From assembly GCA_964505065.1 (NCBI GenBank), contig CAZDGF010000010.1, positions 3,188-67,187 of the forward strand: a stretch of 64,000 bases of DNA, in the 5' to 3' direction. This document shows, piece by piece, positions 19,993 to 26,531 of the stretch. Position 1 is the stretch's first letter. Every line of letters begins with the position of its first letter. The notes below the pieces were generated by a model. It did no database searches. It was not told the origin of the DNA and saw only the letters and a program-made list of their open reading frames with translations. Both the position numbers and the translations under genes were made by a program. This DNA is from JABMMZ01 sp964505065. Lineage in GTDB: Bacteria; Bacteroidota; Bacteroidia; NS11-12g; UBA955.

Positions 19993-20069
19993 TGCACTAA
20001 AAGGGAGATGCTTACACAATACTTAAATAATATTGTGTAATGGGAAATAGCACGAAAGGGAATAGATGC
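19993..20069. repeat. Hairpin flanked by imperfect direct repeats
   Basis: A perfect 10-bp inverted repeat (TTACACAATA at 20012-20021 with TATTGTGTAA at 20031-20040) is flanked by two similar sequences: GCACTAAAAGGGAGATGC (19993-20010) and GCACGAAAGGGAATAGATGC (20050-20069). It lies between the giant PKD gene and the TA locus. It may end the PKD transcript or be a small dispersed repeat. Confidence 0.45.
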
Positions 20070-20091
20070 AAACAACAAAAAGATAAAGTAT

Positions 20092-20121
20092 TTTGTTAGT
20101 AATAATTTTTATGTAAATTTG
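20092..20121 (+). promoter_or_regulatory. Predicted promoter of the RelBE-like locus
   Basis: A TTTG at 20092-20095 and a -7 box TAAATTTG at 20114-20121 are separated by 18 nt, a close match to the Bacteroidota TTTG-N19-TAnnTTTG promoter. The antitoxin ATG follows at 20140. Confidence 0.65.
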
Positions 20122-20139
20122 TAATGTTTATTTTAAATT

Positions 20140-20346
20140 ATGAAAGTAATATTAGACATCAAAGACAATAAAGCGGCATTTGTAATGGAACTTTTAAATA
20201 ACTTAAAATTTGTTAAAACTGAAACTATAAGCCCTGCTAAAGTTCAATTTTATAAAGAATTGAAAGCCTCAATAACTGAAGTAACATTGGCAAAAAAGGG
20301 TAAAATTAAATTAAAAACTGCCGAGCAATTGTTAAATGAATTATAG
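20140..20346 (+). CDS. RelB-like antitoxin of a decayed toxin-antitoxin locus
   Basis: 68 aa. The sequence (MKVILDIKDNKAAFVMELL at the N-terminus, then a helical acidic/basic C-terminal half ending KTAEQLLNEL) resembles Bacteroidota antitoxins paired with RelE/ParE toxins. The assignment rests mainly on context: its last 11 nt overlap the start of a RelE-family toxin frame at 20336. The antitoxin is intact while the toxin is broken, so it may be a leftover or may still repress related loci. Confidence 0.65.
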   Translation: MKVILDIKDNKAAFVMELLNNLKFVKTETISPAKVQFYKELKASITEVTLAKKGKIKLKTAEQLLNEL

Positions 20347-20663
20347 GATAGAAGTTACCGCTTATTTTGCCAAACAATTAAAACGATTGGCAAAAAAATA
20401 TCCTTCTTTAAAAAAAGAGTTTGCAGAACTTAATAAACTCTCAGAAAGAAAACCCAGAACAAGGCACTAAACTTGGCAATAATTGCTATAAAATAAGGCT
20501 TGCCATAGCATCAAAACAAAAAGGCAAAAGTGGCTGAGCAAGGGTAATAACACACCTGCAAATTATAGAAACTAAAATTTATTTATTATCAATTTATGAT
20601 AAATCTGAACAAGTAGATATAAAAGATAATGACATTGAAATTTGGCTCAAAGCTATTGAGTGA
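20336..20663 (+). pseudogene. RelE-family toxin, broken by a +1 frameshift and an in-frame TGA
   Basis: The frame begins MNYRIEVTAYFAKQLKRLAK, a typical RelE/ParE N-terminus, but ends early at 20468-20470. A shift of +1 around 20443-20448 gives the rest of the protein (ENPEQGTKLGNNCYKIRLAI ... VITHLQIIETKIYLLSIYDK ... EIWLKAIE). That frame has a TGA at 20535-20537, where the family usually has a residue between KSGG-like and ARV. Two independent lesions make a sequencing error alone unlikely. It overlaps the antitoxin by 11 nt, as in intact modules. Confidence 0.8.
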
Positions 20664-20669
20664 ATATTT

Positions 20670-21152
20670 CTAAAACCTATTAATAATCAATTTAGCTAAA
20701 CTTATTAATTTTTCTAAAACTATTGTTATAATTATGTAGTTTAAGAGAAAGTTTACGAGAAAAACTATAATGATAATCATGTTATATTTGGAGTCGTAAG
20801 AAAAACCTATTTTATCTAAAAATGTAAATATTGGAAAAGCATAAATATTAAACCAAAATTAATCAATAGGAGATTTGAAAAATCGAACTATTTGATTTAG
20901 TTGGGATTAACCCCGATTTAAAAATTGTAATTATGTTTTGTAAAAACATGATTTACAATTTGTTATTCGATTCAGCAATTCTATTGCTGAATTTGGGTTA
21001 AACACCATCGTTCCAAATTCGGCTATTTTATTACCCCCTTCATACTCATCTACCGTTATTAGCATACATTTTAACGAAAGAAGAAATATTATGAAATAGA
21101 TTACAAAAAAATAAATTCTAATTTCAGTTTTTCTTGTATTATTCATATCCAA
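20670..21152 (-). pseudogene. Small membrane protein gene interrupted by the 145-bp element (copy 1)
   Basis: The 5' part (21152-20998) encodes MDMNNTRKTEIRIYFFVIYF and a membrane segment, then EGGNKIAEFGTMVF. The reading frame is then cut by the element at 20853-20997. Removing the element and one copy of the TTAAA duplication joins TTT-AAT and continues as FNIYAFPIFTFLDKIGF, two more hydrophobic stretches, and a TAG at 20672-20670. The restored protein is 110 aa with about three membrane segments. The family is unknown. As it stands, the reading frame runs into element sequence and stops after FYKT. Confidence 0.75.
20853..20997 (+). mobile_element. 145-bp MITE-like element, copy 1
   Basis: Exactly 145 bp, flanked by TTAAA at 20848-20852 and 20998-21002. 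The left end is CCAAAATTAATCAATAGGA (one substitution from the other copies). The right end, reverse-complemented, is CCCAAATTCAGCAATAGAA. It contains an internal hairpin around ATTGTAA/TTTACAAT and a subterminal hairpin CAGCAAT-TCT-ATTGCTG. It encodes no protein, so it must have been moved by a transposase supplied in trans. Confidence 0.85.
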
Positions 21153-21177
21153 TTAAATTAATTCTTGTAAATTTCCC

Positions 21178-21831
21178 CTACCCATAAAAAACCTTCAAAA
21201 CCAACCATACTGCCAATGTAATACTCATTAATACAAAGGCAATGTCTCGCAATAGTTTTAGCCATTTCTTCTTTATTTCTATAATGCCTAAATCCAATTT
21301 GCGCTTACCAATATAAAGTAATACAAAACTTAAAGATGCACTTGCCGTAGTCGCCAATAGCCAAGCATAGCTTAACTCTGCTATTGCAAATACAATAAAA
21401 ACCAATGCCAATATCAAAGCTACAATACCCAATATGGCAAACAAAGTGCGCAAGGTTTTTACTCTGCCATTGGTATTTTTATATTCTGTTGGTTGGGTAG
21501 TTTTTAATTGATTTTTTATTACTTCCAGAACCGCCTGGTTATTAAAACACTTTGTTTCGAGAGAAAATATCGGTAAATTTTGGTTCTGTAATTCAACCCT
21601 TGTCGAATTAAAGAATCTATTCTCATGCTTACCCTCCAAAACAGTATCCATATTTTCCTTTTCTACAAAAAATGGCTTTTGTTTTACAGCCTTTTCTGCA
21701 TGTAGGTCATTCAATTTTTCTTTTTTATTAAAATCTAAATGCACATTAAAACCGCTGCTATATCTACATTTTTGAATACTACAAGCATTCAACAAAAGTA
21801 AAAAACATGAAAAAAATATCAGTTTGGGCAT
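21178..21831 (-). CDS. Hypothetical membrane lipoprotein
   Basis: 217 aa. The N-terminus MPKLIFFSCFLLLLNACS contains a lipobox (LNAC), so the mature N-terminus is probably a lipidated Cys. A charged domain of about 110 residues follows, then two or three hydrophobic segments (TLFAILGIVALILALVFIVF, YAWLLATTASASLSFVLLY) and a last one near the end (IAFVLMSITLAVWLVLKV). No family is recognised. It is divergent from serS, 67 bp away. Confidence 0.6.
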   Translation of the reverse strand: MPKLIFFSCFLLLLNACSIQKCRYSSGFNVHLDFNKKEKLNDLHAEKAVKQKPFFVEKENMDTVLEGKHENRFFNSTRVELQNQNLPIFSLETKCFNNQAVLEVIKNQLKTTQPTEYKNTNGRVKTLRTLFAILGIVALILALVFIVFAIAELSYAWLLATTASASLSFVLLYIGKRKLDLGIIEIKKKWLKLLRDIAFVLMSITLAVWLVLKVFYG

Positions 21832-21898
21832 TTTCTTGTATGCAAATTACAATAATAGTGCCTTATTTTGCAACATTGTTTTATTTTAACACAAATTT

Positions 21899-23167
21899 AT
21901 GCTTACCCTAAACGCTATTCGCACCCAAAAAGAAGAAATAATTAGCCGCCTTGCCAAGCGTGGTATTGATAGAAGTGATATTATCAACGAAGTAATTTCT
22001 ATTGATGAAGCCAAAAGAAATACACAAACCCAATTGGAAAATAATTTGGCAAAAGCCAATGCTATAGCCAAAGAAATTGGCGATTTGTTTAAAATAGGTA
22101 ACAAAGAATTGGCAGAAACAAAACGACAAGAAAGCACGCAATTGAAAGATGAAACAAAGGTATTGGAAACCAAACTTGCCGAACTTGAAAACGCCCTAAC
22201 CCAAAAACTATACGAAATACCCAATGCGCCAAGCCAGGCTGTAAAAACAGGCACAACACCAGAAGAAAACGAAACTGTATTTGAATGGGGAGAAGAACCC
22301 ATTTTACCACCAAACCCAAAGCCACATTGGGAGCTAACAGAGCAATACGATATTATAGATTTTGAATTGGGCAATAAAATTACAGGAGCTGGTTTTCCTG
22401 TTTATAAAGGCAAAGGCGCAAGGCTGCAAAGAGCCTTAATCAATTTCTTTTTAGATGAAGCCATAAAAGCTGGATATTACGAGGTGCAACCGCCTATATT
22501 GGTAAACGAAGCTAGCGGTTACGGCACAGGGCAATTGCCCGATAAAGAAGGGCAAATGTACCACGATAAGGCAGATAATTTATACCTTATTCCAACTGCC
22601 GAAGTGCCTATTACCAATATTTATAGAGATGTTATTTTAAAAGAAGAAGAATTGCCAATAAAAAATGTAGGCTATACGCCTTGTTTTAGAAGAGAAGCGG
22701 GTAGTTATGGTGCGCATGTTAGAGGATTAAATCGCTTACACCAGTTTGACAAAGTAGAAATAGTGCAAATAACCACACCGCAGCAAAGCTATGGGGTGTT
22801 GGAAGAAATGGCAAACCATGTTAAAAGCTTAATGGAAAAATTGGGTTTAAAATACAGAATACTTCGCCTTTGCGGTGGTGATATGGGTTTTGCGAGTGCC
22901 TTAACCTACGATTTTGAAGCTTGGAGCGGTGCGCAACAGCGTTGGTTGGAGGTTAGCTCTACCTCTAATTTTGAAACCTTTCAAGCCAATAGATTAAAAT
23001 GCCGCTATAAAACAAAAGAAGGTAAAAATGAATTGGTGCATACCCTAAATGGTAGCGCATTGGCTTTGCCTCGCATTGTGGCTTGTTTGTTAGAAAATTA
23101 CCAAACAGAAAATGGCATTAACTTACCCGAATGTTTACACCCTTATTTAGGATTCACAAGTATTTAA
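21899..23167 (+). CDS. serS: Seryl-tRNA synthetase
   Basis: 422 aa, the usual length for bacterial SerRS. The N-terminal ~100 residues form the long antiparallel coiled coil that grips the tRNA variable arm. The class II core has motif 2 (GYTPCFRREAGSYGAHVRGL) and motif 3 near the C-terminus (NGSALALPRIVACLLENYQ). It charges tRNA-Ser, and Sec-tRNA where present. Complete. Confidence 0.96.
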   Translation: MLTLNAIRTQKEEIISRLAKRGIDRSDIINEVISIDEAKRNTQTQLENNLAKANAIAKEIGDLFKIGNKELAETKRQESTQLKDETKVLETKLAELENALTQKLYEIPNAPSQAVKTGTTPEENETVFEWGEEPILPPNPKPHWELTEQYDIIDFELGNKITGAGFPVYKGKGARLQRALINFFLDEAIKAGYYEVQPPILVNEASGYGTGQLPDKEGQMYHDKADNLYLIPTAEVPITNIYRDVILKEEELPIKNVGYTPCFRREAGSYGAHVRGLNRLHQFDKVEIVQITTPQQSYGVLEEMANHVKSLMEKLGLKYRILRLCGGDMGFASALTYDFEAWSGAQQRWLEVSSTSNFETFQANRLKCRYKTKEGKNELVHTLNGSALALPRIVACLLENYQTENGINLPECLHPYLGFTSI

Positions 23168-23179
23168 AACTATATTTTT

Positions 23180-23656
23180 TTGAGAATAATTCTTTGCATA
23201 GTATTGGGTTTTATGTCTAACATTTGTGTAGCGCAAATTCCCTGTGTAGAAGAATCGAGAATAACCCCTACCTACCAATGCAACGATGAATTTTACAACC
23301 CCGTATGCGGTTGCAATGGTATTACCTACAGAAACCAATGCAATGCCTACTTTGTAAATGGGGTAAACAATTGGGTAAGCGGTGTATGTGCAGGTATTAA
23401 TGTAGATTTTTATCCAAACCCTGTAGTGTTAAATACCATGTTAACAGTAAATTTGGGTTTCGCAGAAAATGTAATGGCAAATGCAGATATAAAAATAGTG
23501 GATATGTATGGCAAAGTATATATTCAACGTATAGTTAATAATTTCAACCGTATGCAAATACAGTTTGATTTAAGCGCCATGCGAACTGGTGTTTATGTTC
23601 TATTTATTGTGGGCAGCAACAACAGTATTGTTAGTCAAAAATTTGCAAAATACTAA
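23180..23656 (+). CDS. Secreted Kazal-type domain protein with T9SS type A sorting domain (TTG start)
   Basis: 158 aa. The TTG at 23180 is chosen because it alone gives a full signal peptide (MRIILCIVLGFMSNICVAQ); the first ATG would cut it off. Residues ~20-70 hold a Kazal-like cysteine pattern, CNDEFYNPVCGCNGITYRNQ then C...GVC. Kazal domains are classical serine-protease inhibitors. The remaining 85 residues (DFYPNPVVLNTMLTVNLGF ... GVYVLFIVGSNNSIVSQKF) are a type A CTD. It could protect the cell from host or self proteases, or simply be an adhesive Kazal fold. It sits between serS and the L,D-transpeptidase gene with short gaps. Confidence 0.78.
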   Translation: MRIILCIVLGFMSNICVAQIPCVEESRITPTYQCNDEFYNPVCGCNGITYRNQCNAYFVNGVNNWVSGVCAGINVDFYPNPVVLNTMLTVNLGFAENVMANADIKIVDMYGKVYIQRIVNNFNRMQIQFDLSAMRTGVYVLFIVGSNNSIVSQKFAKY

Positions 23657-23665
23657 TTCAATAAA

Positions 23666-25468
23666 ATGTTTAAAATTAAAACTATTTGGGGCTTATGTAT
23701 TGTACTTATTTTAATCCAAATAATAGGTTGCAAAGGCTGTAACAGAAAGAAAATAAATCCTTTAAATATTGAAGATTTTGATGAAGAAAAACTAATTGAA
23801 AATATAAAATCAGAATTAGAAATTTTAACCAACGATACAGGCTACACCCATTATTACGACACTTTAAAAACCTTTTATACCCAAGCAGAATACCAACCGG
23901 TATGGCTTGAGAAAATTAAAGATTCTGTGTTTAATAGTAAACTTAATTTACTTTATGATAGCATTCCTTTTGAAGGTTTTAAAACCAAACATTACCAAGT
24001 AGATGAGGTAAAAGAACGCTTAAAAAATATTTCAAAAGCAAAAGGCGAAAAACTATACAAAGAATTAGCCATTTTAGAATTAAAATTAAGCAATAGCTTG
24101 CTATCCCTTTGGCACGATAAAGTAATGGGGCGCAGCAATCCTAAAGATGTTTTAGGTGCAAAATACACATTGCCCTACCCTTCTCATGCAGCTTTTGGCT
24201 TATTTTCTGTTTTAAATTTAGATACAGGTTTTCAGCAACTTTCAAATTACTATCCTCAACATTCCGATTATTGGAAATTGAAAAAACTTTTAGCATTAGA
24301 ATTTAACCAAACGCAAGGCACAGAAACCTTTATAGATACTACAGGCATTAGAAAATTAAAACCCAAAGACAGCACCTATATTATTCCGTTATTAGCTCGC
24401 AGATTGGTAGAATTAGCCCTTGCGCCCGATTCTATTTTGGCAAAATACGATACCTCTTTTATTTATACAAATGAGTTGGCAACTTATATTACCCAATTTC
24501 AAAAAACAAGCAATGTAACCGATGATGGCATTATAGGTAAAAGCACTTTAAAGCTATTAAATGCCAGTAAAAACGATAAAATAAACGAAATACGTGTAAA
24601 TATAGAACGCATACGATGGTTTGGCTACGAGCCGCCTAAACCCTTTGTAATGGTAAATATTCCTGAACTTATGCTGTATATGTATTATATAGACAGTGTA
24701 AAAAGTATGCCTGTATGTATAGGTAGCGGCAAGGAGCGTAATTTTGAACAAAAACTAATAAAATATGCCAAATCCAAAAATTATTTAGACAAACCTCAAA
24801 CCCACGAAACACCGCAAGTATTTTCTAATATAGATTATGCCATACTAAACCCTACATGGACAGTACCCAGCAGTATTGTAGGCAGAGAAATGCTTGGCAG
24901 AATTCAAAAAGACCCAGGCTATTTGGTGCGTGGAGGGTTTAAAGTATTTTTAAAAAATGAAGAAGTAAATCCCTACAATGTAAATTGGAAAAAATATGCA
25001 CCCAATAATTTGCCTTACACCATTCGGCAAGATGCAGGCGATGAAAACGCTTTGGGCAAAATAAAATTTACATTTAAAAATCCTTTTTCGGTATATCTGC
25101 ATGATACACCATTAAAAAGCAAGTTTAAATTAAATAACAGAGCTGTAAGCCATGGCTGTGTTAGAGTGCAAAGCCCTGTGGACTTAACAGGCTTTGTGCT
25201 GCAACAAAACACAAAAATAACTTACGATGATGCCTTAATTAAAATGGGTTTACCGCCCACAGATACTGCCAGAGCAAGAAAATGGCGAGAAGATACCACA
25301 AGCTATAAAAAAATAGTAAAAGGCACATATCCCATAAAATTAGAAAACAAAATGACCGTGTTTTTTGATTATAAAACCATTGTTTTTGATGAATTAGGCA
25401 ATCCACGTTTTATTTTTGATGTGTATGATAAAAACAAAGCCATAGCCGAGGCAATGGATAAAAATTAG
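23666..25468 (+). CDS. L,D-transpeptidase (YkuD family) lipoprotein
   Basis: 600 aa. A lipobox near residue 22 (IIGC) suggests a lipoprotein. A peptidoglycan-binding-like domain lies around ITQFQKTSNVTDDGIIGKST. The YkuD catalytic domain ends with HDTPLKSKF...SHGCVRVQSP, the nucleophile being Cys498. The size and order resemble YcbB/LdtD-type enzymes, which make 3-3 cross-links in peptidoglycan. The last codons (AIAEAMDK-N) lie in a 23-bp sequence that is repeated at 26120-26142, where the frame would read AIAEAMDKS-stop. The 3' end therefore seems to have been rebuilt by an insertion. Confidence 0.87.
   Translation: MFKIKTIWGLCIVLILIQIIGCKGCNRKKINPLNIEDFDEEKLIENIKSELEILTNDTGYTHYYDTLKTFYTQAEYQPVWLEKIKDSVFNSKLNLLYDSIPFEGFKTKHYQVDEVKERLKNISKAKGEKLYKELAILELKLSNSLLSLWHDKVMGRSNPKDVLGAKYTLPYPSHAAFGLFSVLNLDTGFQQLSNYYPQHSDYWKLKKLLALEFNQTQGTETFIDTTGIRKLKPKDSTYIIPLLARRLVELALAPDSILAKYDTSFIYTNELATYITQFQKTSNVTDDGIIGKSTLKLLNASKNDKINEIRVNIERIRWFGYEPPKPFVMVNIPELMLYMYYIDSVKSMPVCIGSGKERNFEQKLIKYAKSKNYLDKPQTHETPQVFSNIDYAILNPTWTVPSSIVGREMLGRIQKDPGYLVRGGFKVFLKNEEVNPYNVNWKKYAPNNLPYTIRQDAGDENALGKIKFTFKNPFSVYLHDTPLKSKFKLNNRAVSHGCVRVQSPVDLTGFVLQQNTKITYDDALIKMGLPPTDTARARKWREDTTSYKKIVKGTYPIKLENKMTVFFDYKTIVFDELGNPRFIFDVYDKNKAIAEAMDKN
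25440..25462. repeat. 23-bp direct repeat, left copy
   Basis: Contains CATAGCCGAGGCAATGGATA and is identical over 23 bp to 26120-26142. This copy forms the last codons of the L,D-transpeptidase gene. The two copies bound a 657-bp segment (25463-26119) holding the decayed ParDE-like locus. Confidence 0.85.
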
Positions 25469-25479
25469 AAAAATAGTTT

Positions 25480-25487
25480 TATTTTTG
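25480..25487 (+). promoter_or_regulatory. -7 promoter box of the ParDE-like locus
   Basis: TATTTTTG matches TAnnTTTG and ends 8 nt before the antitoxin ATG at 25496. No good -33 match is seen. Confidence 0.45.
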
Positions 25488-25495
25488 TATAAAAT

Positions 25496-25681
25496 ATGAT
25501 GTTACATAAGCAAAAAGTTATTGAAACAATAGAATCTCTAAAATCTGAATTTACTATAGATGAATTATGTGAAAAAATAAGTTTTATAGAACATGTAGAG
25601 GAAGGATTAGAAGATATAAAGAATGGACAAACTATTTCAGAAAAAGAACTTGAAAAAAAGATTGAAGAATGGCGGAAATAA
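25496..25681 (+). CDS. Small antitoxin of the ParDE/RelBE type
   Basis: 61 aa, starting with two adjacent ATGs. It is acidic and helical (TIDELCEKISFIEHVEEGLE, then NGQTISEKELEKKIEEW), resembling the Bacteroidota antitoxins that end with a toxin-wrapping helix. Its stop overlaps the toxin start by 13 nt (25669-25681). The toxin is inactivated, the antitoxin is intact. Confidence 0.75.
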   Translation: MMLHKQKVIETIESLKSEFTIDELCEKISFIEHVEEGLEDIKNGQTISEKELEKKIEEWRK

Positions 25682-26118
25682 TTTGGTCGTAAAAATCTGT
25701 AAATAATCTTCATCAAATATACACATACATTAATGAAAATAGTGTTTTCTATGCAGAAAGAACTATTAACCCAAATTAATCAATAGGAGATTTGAAAAAT
25801 TGAACTATTTGATTTAGTTGGGATTAACCCCGATTTAAAAATTGCAATTATGTTATGTAAAAAAATGATTTGCAATTTGTTATTCTATTCAGCAATTCTA
25901 TTGCTGAATTTGGGATTAATAAGATAAGACAAAAAACACAACTATTAAAAAAACATATTGAAGCAGGAAGAAAAGTGCCTGAATTTAATGATGATAATTT
26001 ACGAGAATTAATTCAAGGAAATTATAGAATTGTGTATTATATAAAGCAAACTGACTTAATTATTATAGTAGCTATTGTTCATTCAGCTAAAGATATGTCA
26101 AATATAGAATTAATATAA
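25669..26118 (+). pseudogene. ParE/RelE-family toxin, broken by an early TAA and by the 145-bp element (copy 2)
   Basis: The frame starts MAEIIWS, hits a TAA at 25690-25692, then continues in frame as KSVNNLHQIYTYINENS and ...AERTI. The element at 25770-25914 follows. Past it the same frame gives NKIRQKTQLLKKHIEAGRKV, then PEFNDDNLRELIQGNYRIVY, the strongly conserved C-terminal half of ParE toxins. Deleting the element and one ATTAA recovers a continuous 100-codon gene except for the TAA. An open frame from 25870 begins inside the element and lacks the toxin N-terminus, so I do not treat it as a working gene. Confidence 0.88.
25770..25914 (+). mobile_element. 145-bp MITE-like element, copy 2
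   Basis: Exactly 145 bp between ATTAA duplications at 25765-25769 and 25915-25919. Left end CCCAAATTAATCAATAGGA; right end, reverse-complemented, CCCAAATTCAGCAATAGAA (16 of 19 positions equal). The inner hairpin (ATTGCAA/TTTGCAAT) is intact, but its apical part carries mismatches not seen in copies 1 and 3. Confidence 0.9.
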
Positions 26119-26119
26119 A

Positions 26120-26142
26120 CCATAGCCGAGGCAATGGATAAA
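26120..26142. repeat. 23-bp direct repeat, right copy
   Basis: Identical to 25440-25462. Followed by TCTTAA, which would give the transpeptidase frame an alternative ending DKS-stop. This is probably the original 3' end of that gene, displaced by the inserted segment. Confidence 0.8.
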
Positions 26143-26156
26143 TCTTAACATTCCCC

Positions 26157-26187
26157 TTTCATACAAATAATTTTTACCCTACCTTTG
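26157..26187 (+). promoter_or_regulatory. Promoter of the SRP RNA gene
   Basis: TTTC (26157-26160), 19 nt, then TACCTTTG (26180-26187): a near-ideal Bacteroidota promoter. The predicted first base of the RNA is at about 26192. Confidence 0.75.
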
Positions 26188-26191
26188 CAGC

Positions 26192-26280
26192 GCAAGTCTG
26201 CACGACCAGCTCCCTGTGAACTCCCCCAGGGTGGGAACGCAGCAAGGGCAGCAGGTTGTAGCGGTGCGATGTGGGCTTGC
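26192..26280 (+). ncRNA. ffs: Signal recognition particle RNA, small bacterial type (4.5S)
   Basis: About 89 nt. The ends pair (GCAAG at the 5' end with CTTGC at the 3' end). The apical domain holds the conserved bases of the Ffh-binding hairpin: the GGGAACGCAGCAAGGGCAGC-type stretch at about 26233-26252, following CTCCCCCAGGGT. It binds Ffh to target membrane proteins co-translationally. A strong promoter precedes it and a hairpin terminator follows. The exact 3' end is inferred from pairing. Confidence 0.92.
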
Positions 26281-26297
26281 ATTTTTTAAACTCTTTG

Positions 26298-26322
26298 GGT
26301 TCGTTTTTTAACGAACCTTTTT
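26298..26322 (+). terminator. Intrinsic terminator downstream of ffs
   Basis: GGTTCGTT (26298-26305) pairs with AACGAACC (26310-26317) around a TTTT loop, followed by TTTTTG. Confidence 0.8.
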
Positions 26323-26360
26323 GTTTAAAATGGCATATTTCAAGTCCCCTCAAAAAACAA

Positions 26361-26405
26361 TCTGCCTATTTTCTTCTCCTTTGGAGAAGATGCCTAAAAG
26401 GCAGA
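26361..26405. repeat. Imperfect intergenic inverted repeat
   Basis: TCTGCCT (26361-26367) pairs with GGCAGA (26400-26405), enclosing a perfect CTTCTCC-TTT-GGAGAAG hairpin (26373-26389). The following bases (GGAGAGGGATTTAGGGTGAG) resemble intergenic repeats common in Bacteroidota genomes. No gene lies between the SRP RNA and 26532. Confidence 0.5.
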
Positions 26406-26478
26406 TGAGGCAATGGAGAGGGATTTAGGGTGAGGCAAAAATCTCCTTTATCTAAAAAAAATACCAACTTAACCGATA

Positions 26479-26486
26479 TAAATTTG
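26479..26486 (+). promoter_or_regulatory. -7 promoter box of the S46 peptidase gene
   Basis: TAAATTTG matches TAnnTTTG, 45 nt before the start codon at 26532. The -33 region is not convincing. Confidence 0.4.
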
Positions 26487-26531
26487 GCTACCTACACTTT
26501 ATTGGTTTAATTCGCACCACGAAAAAAAATC

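Noticed and set aside
20931..21152. 73-aa gene on the reverse strand
   Set aside because: Its last third is element sequence. It is the 5' half of the interrupted membrane-protein gene.
25870..26118. 82-aa stand-alone toxin gene
   Set aside because: Its start codon and first residues are inside the mobile element; the native toxin frame begins at 25669.
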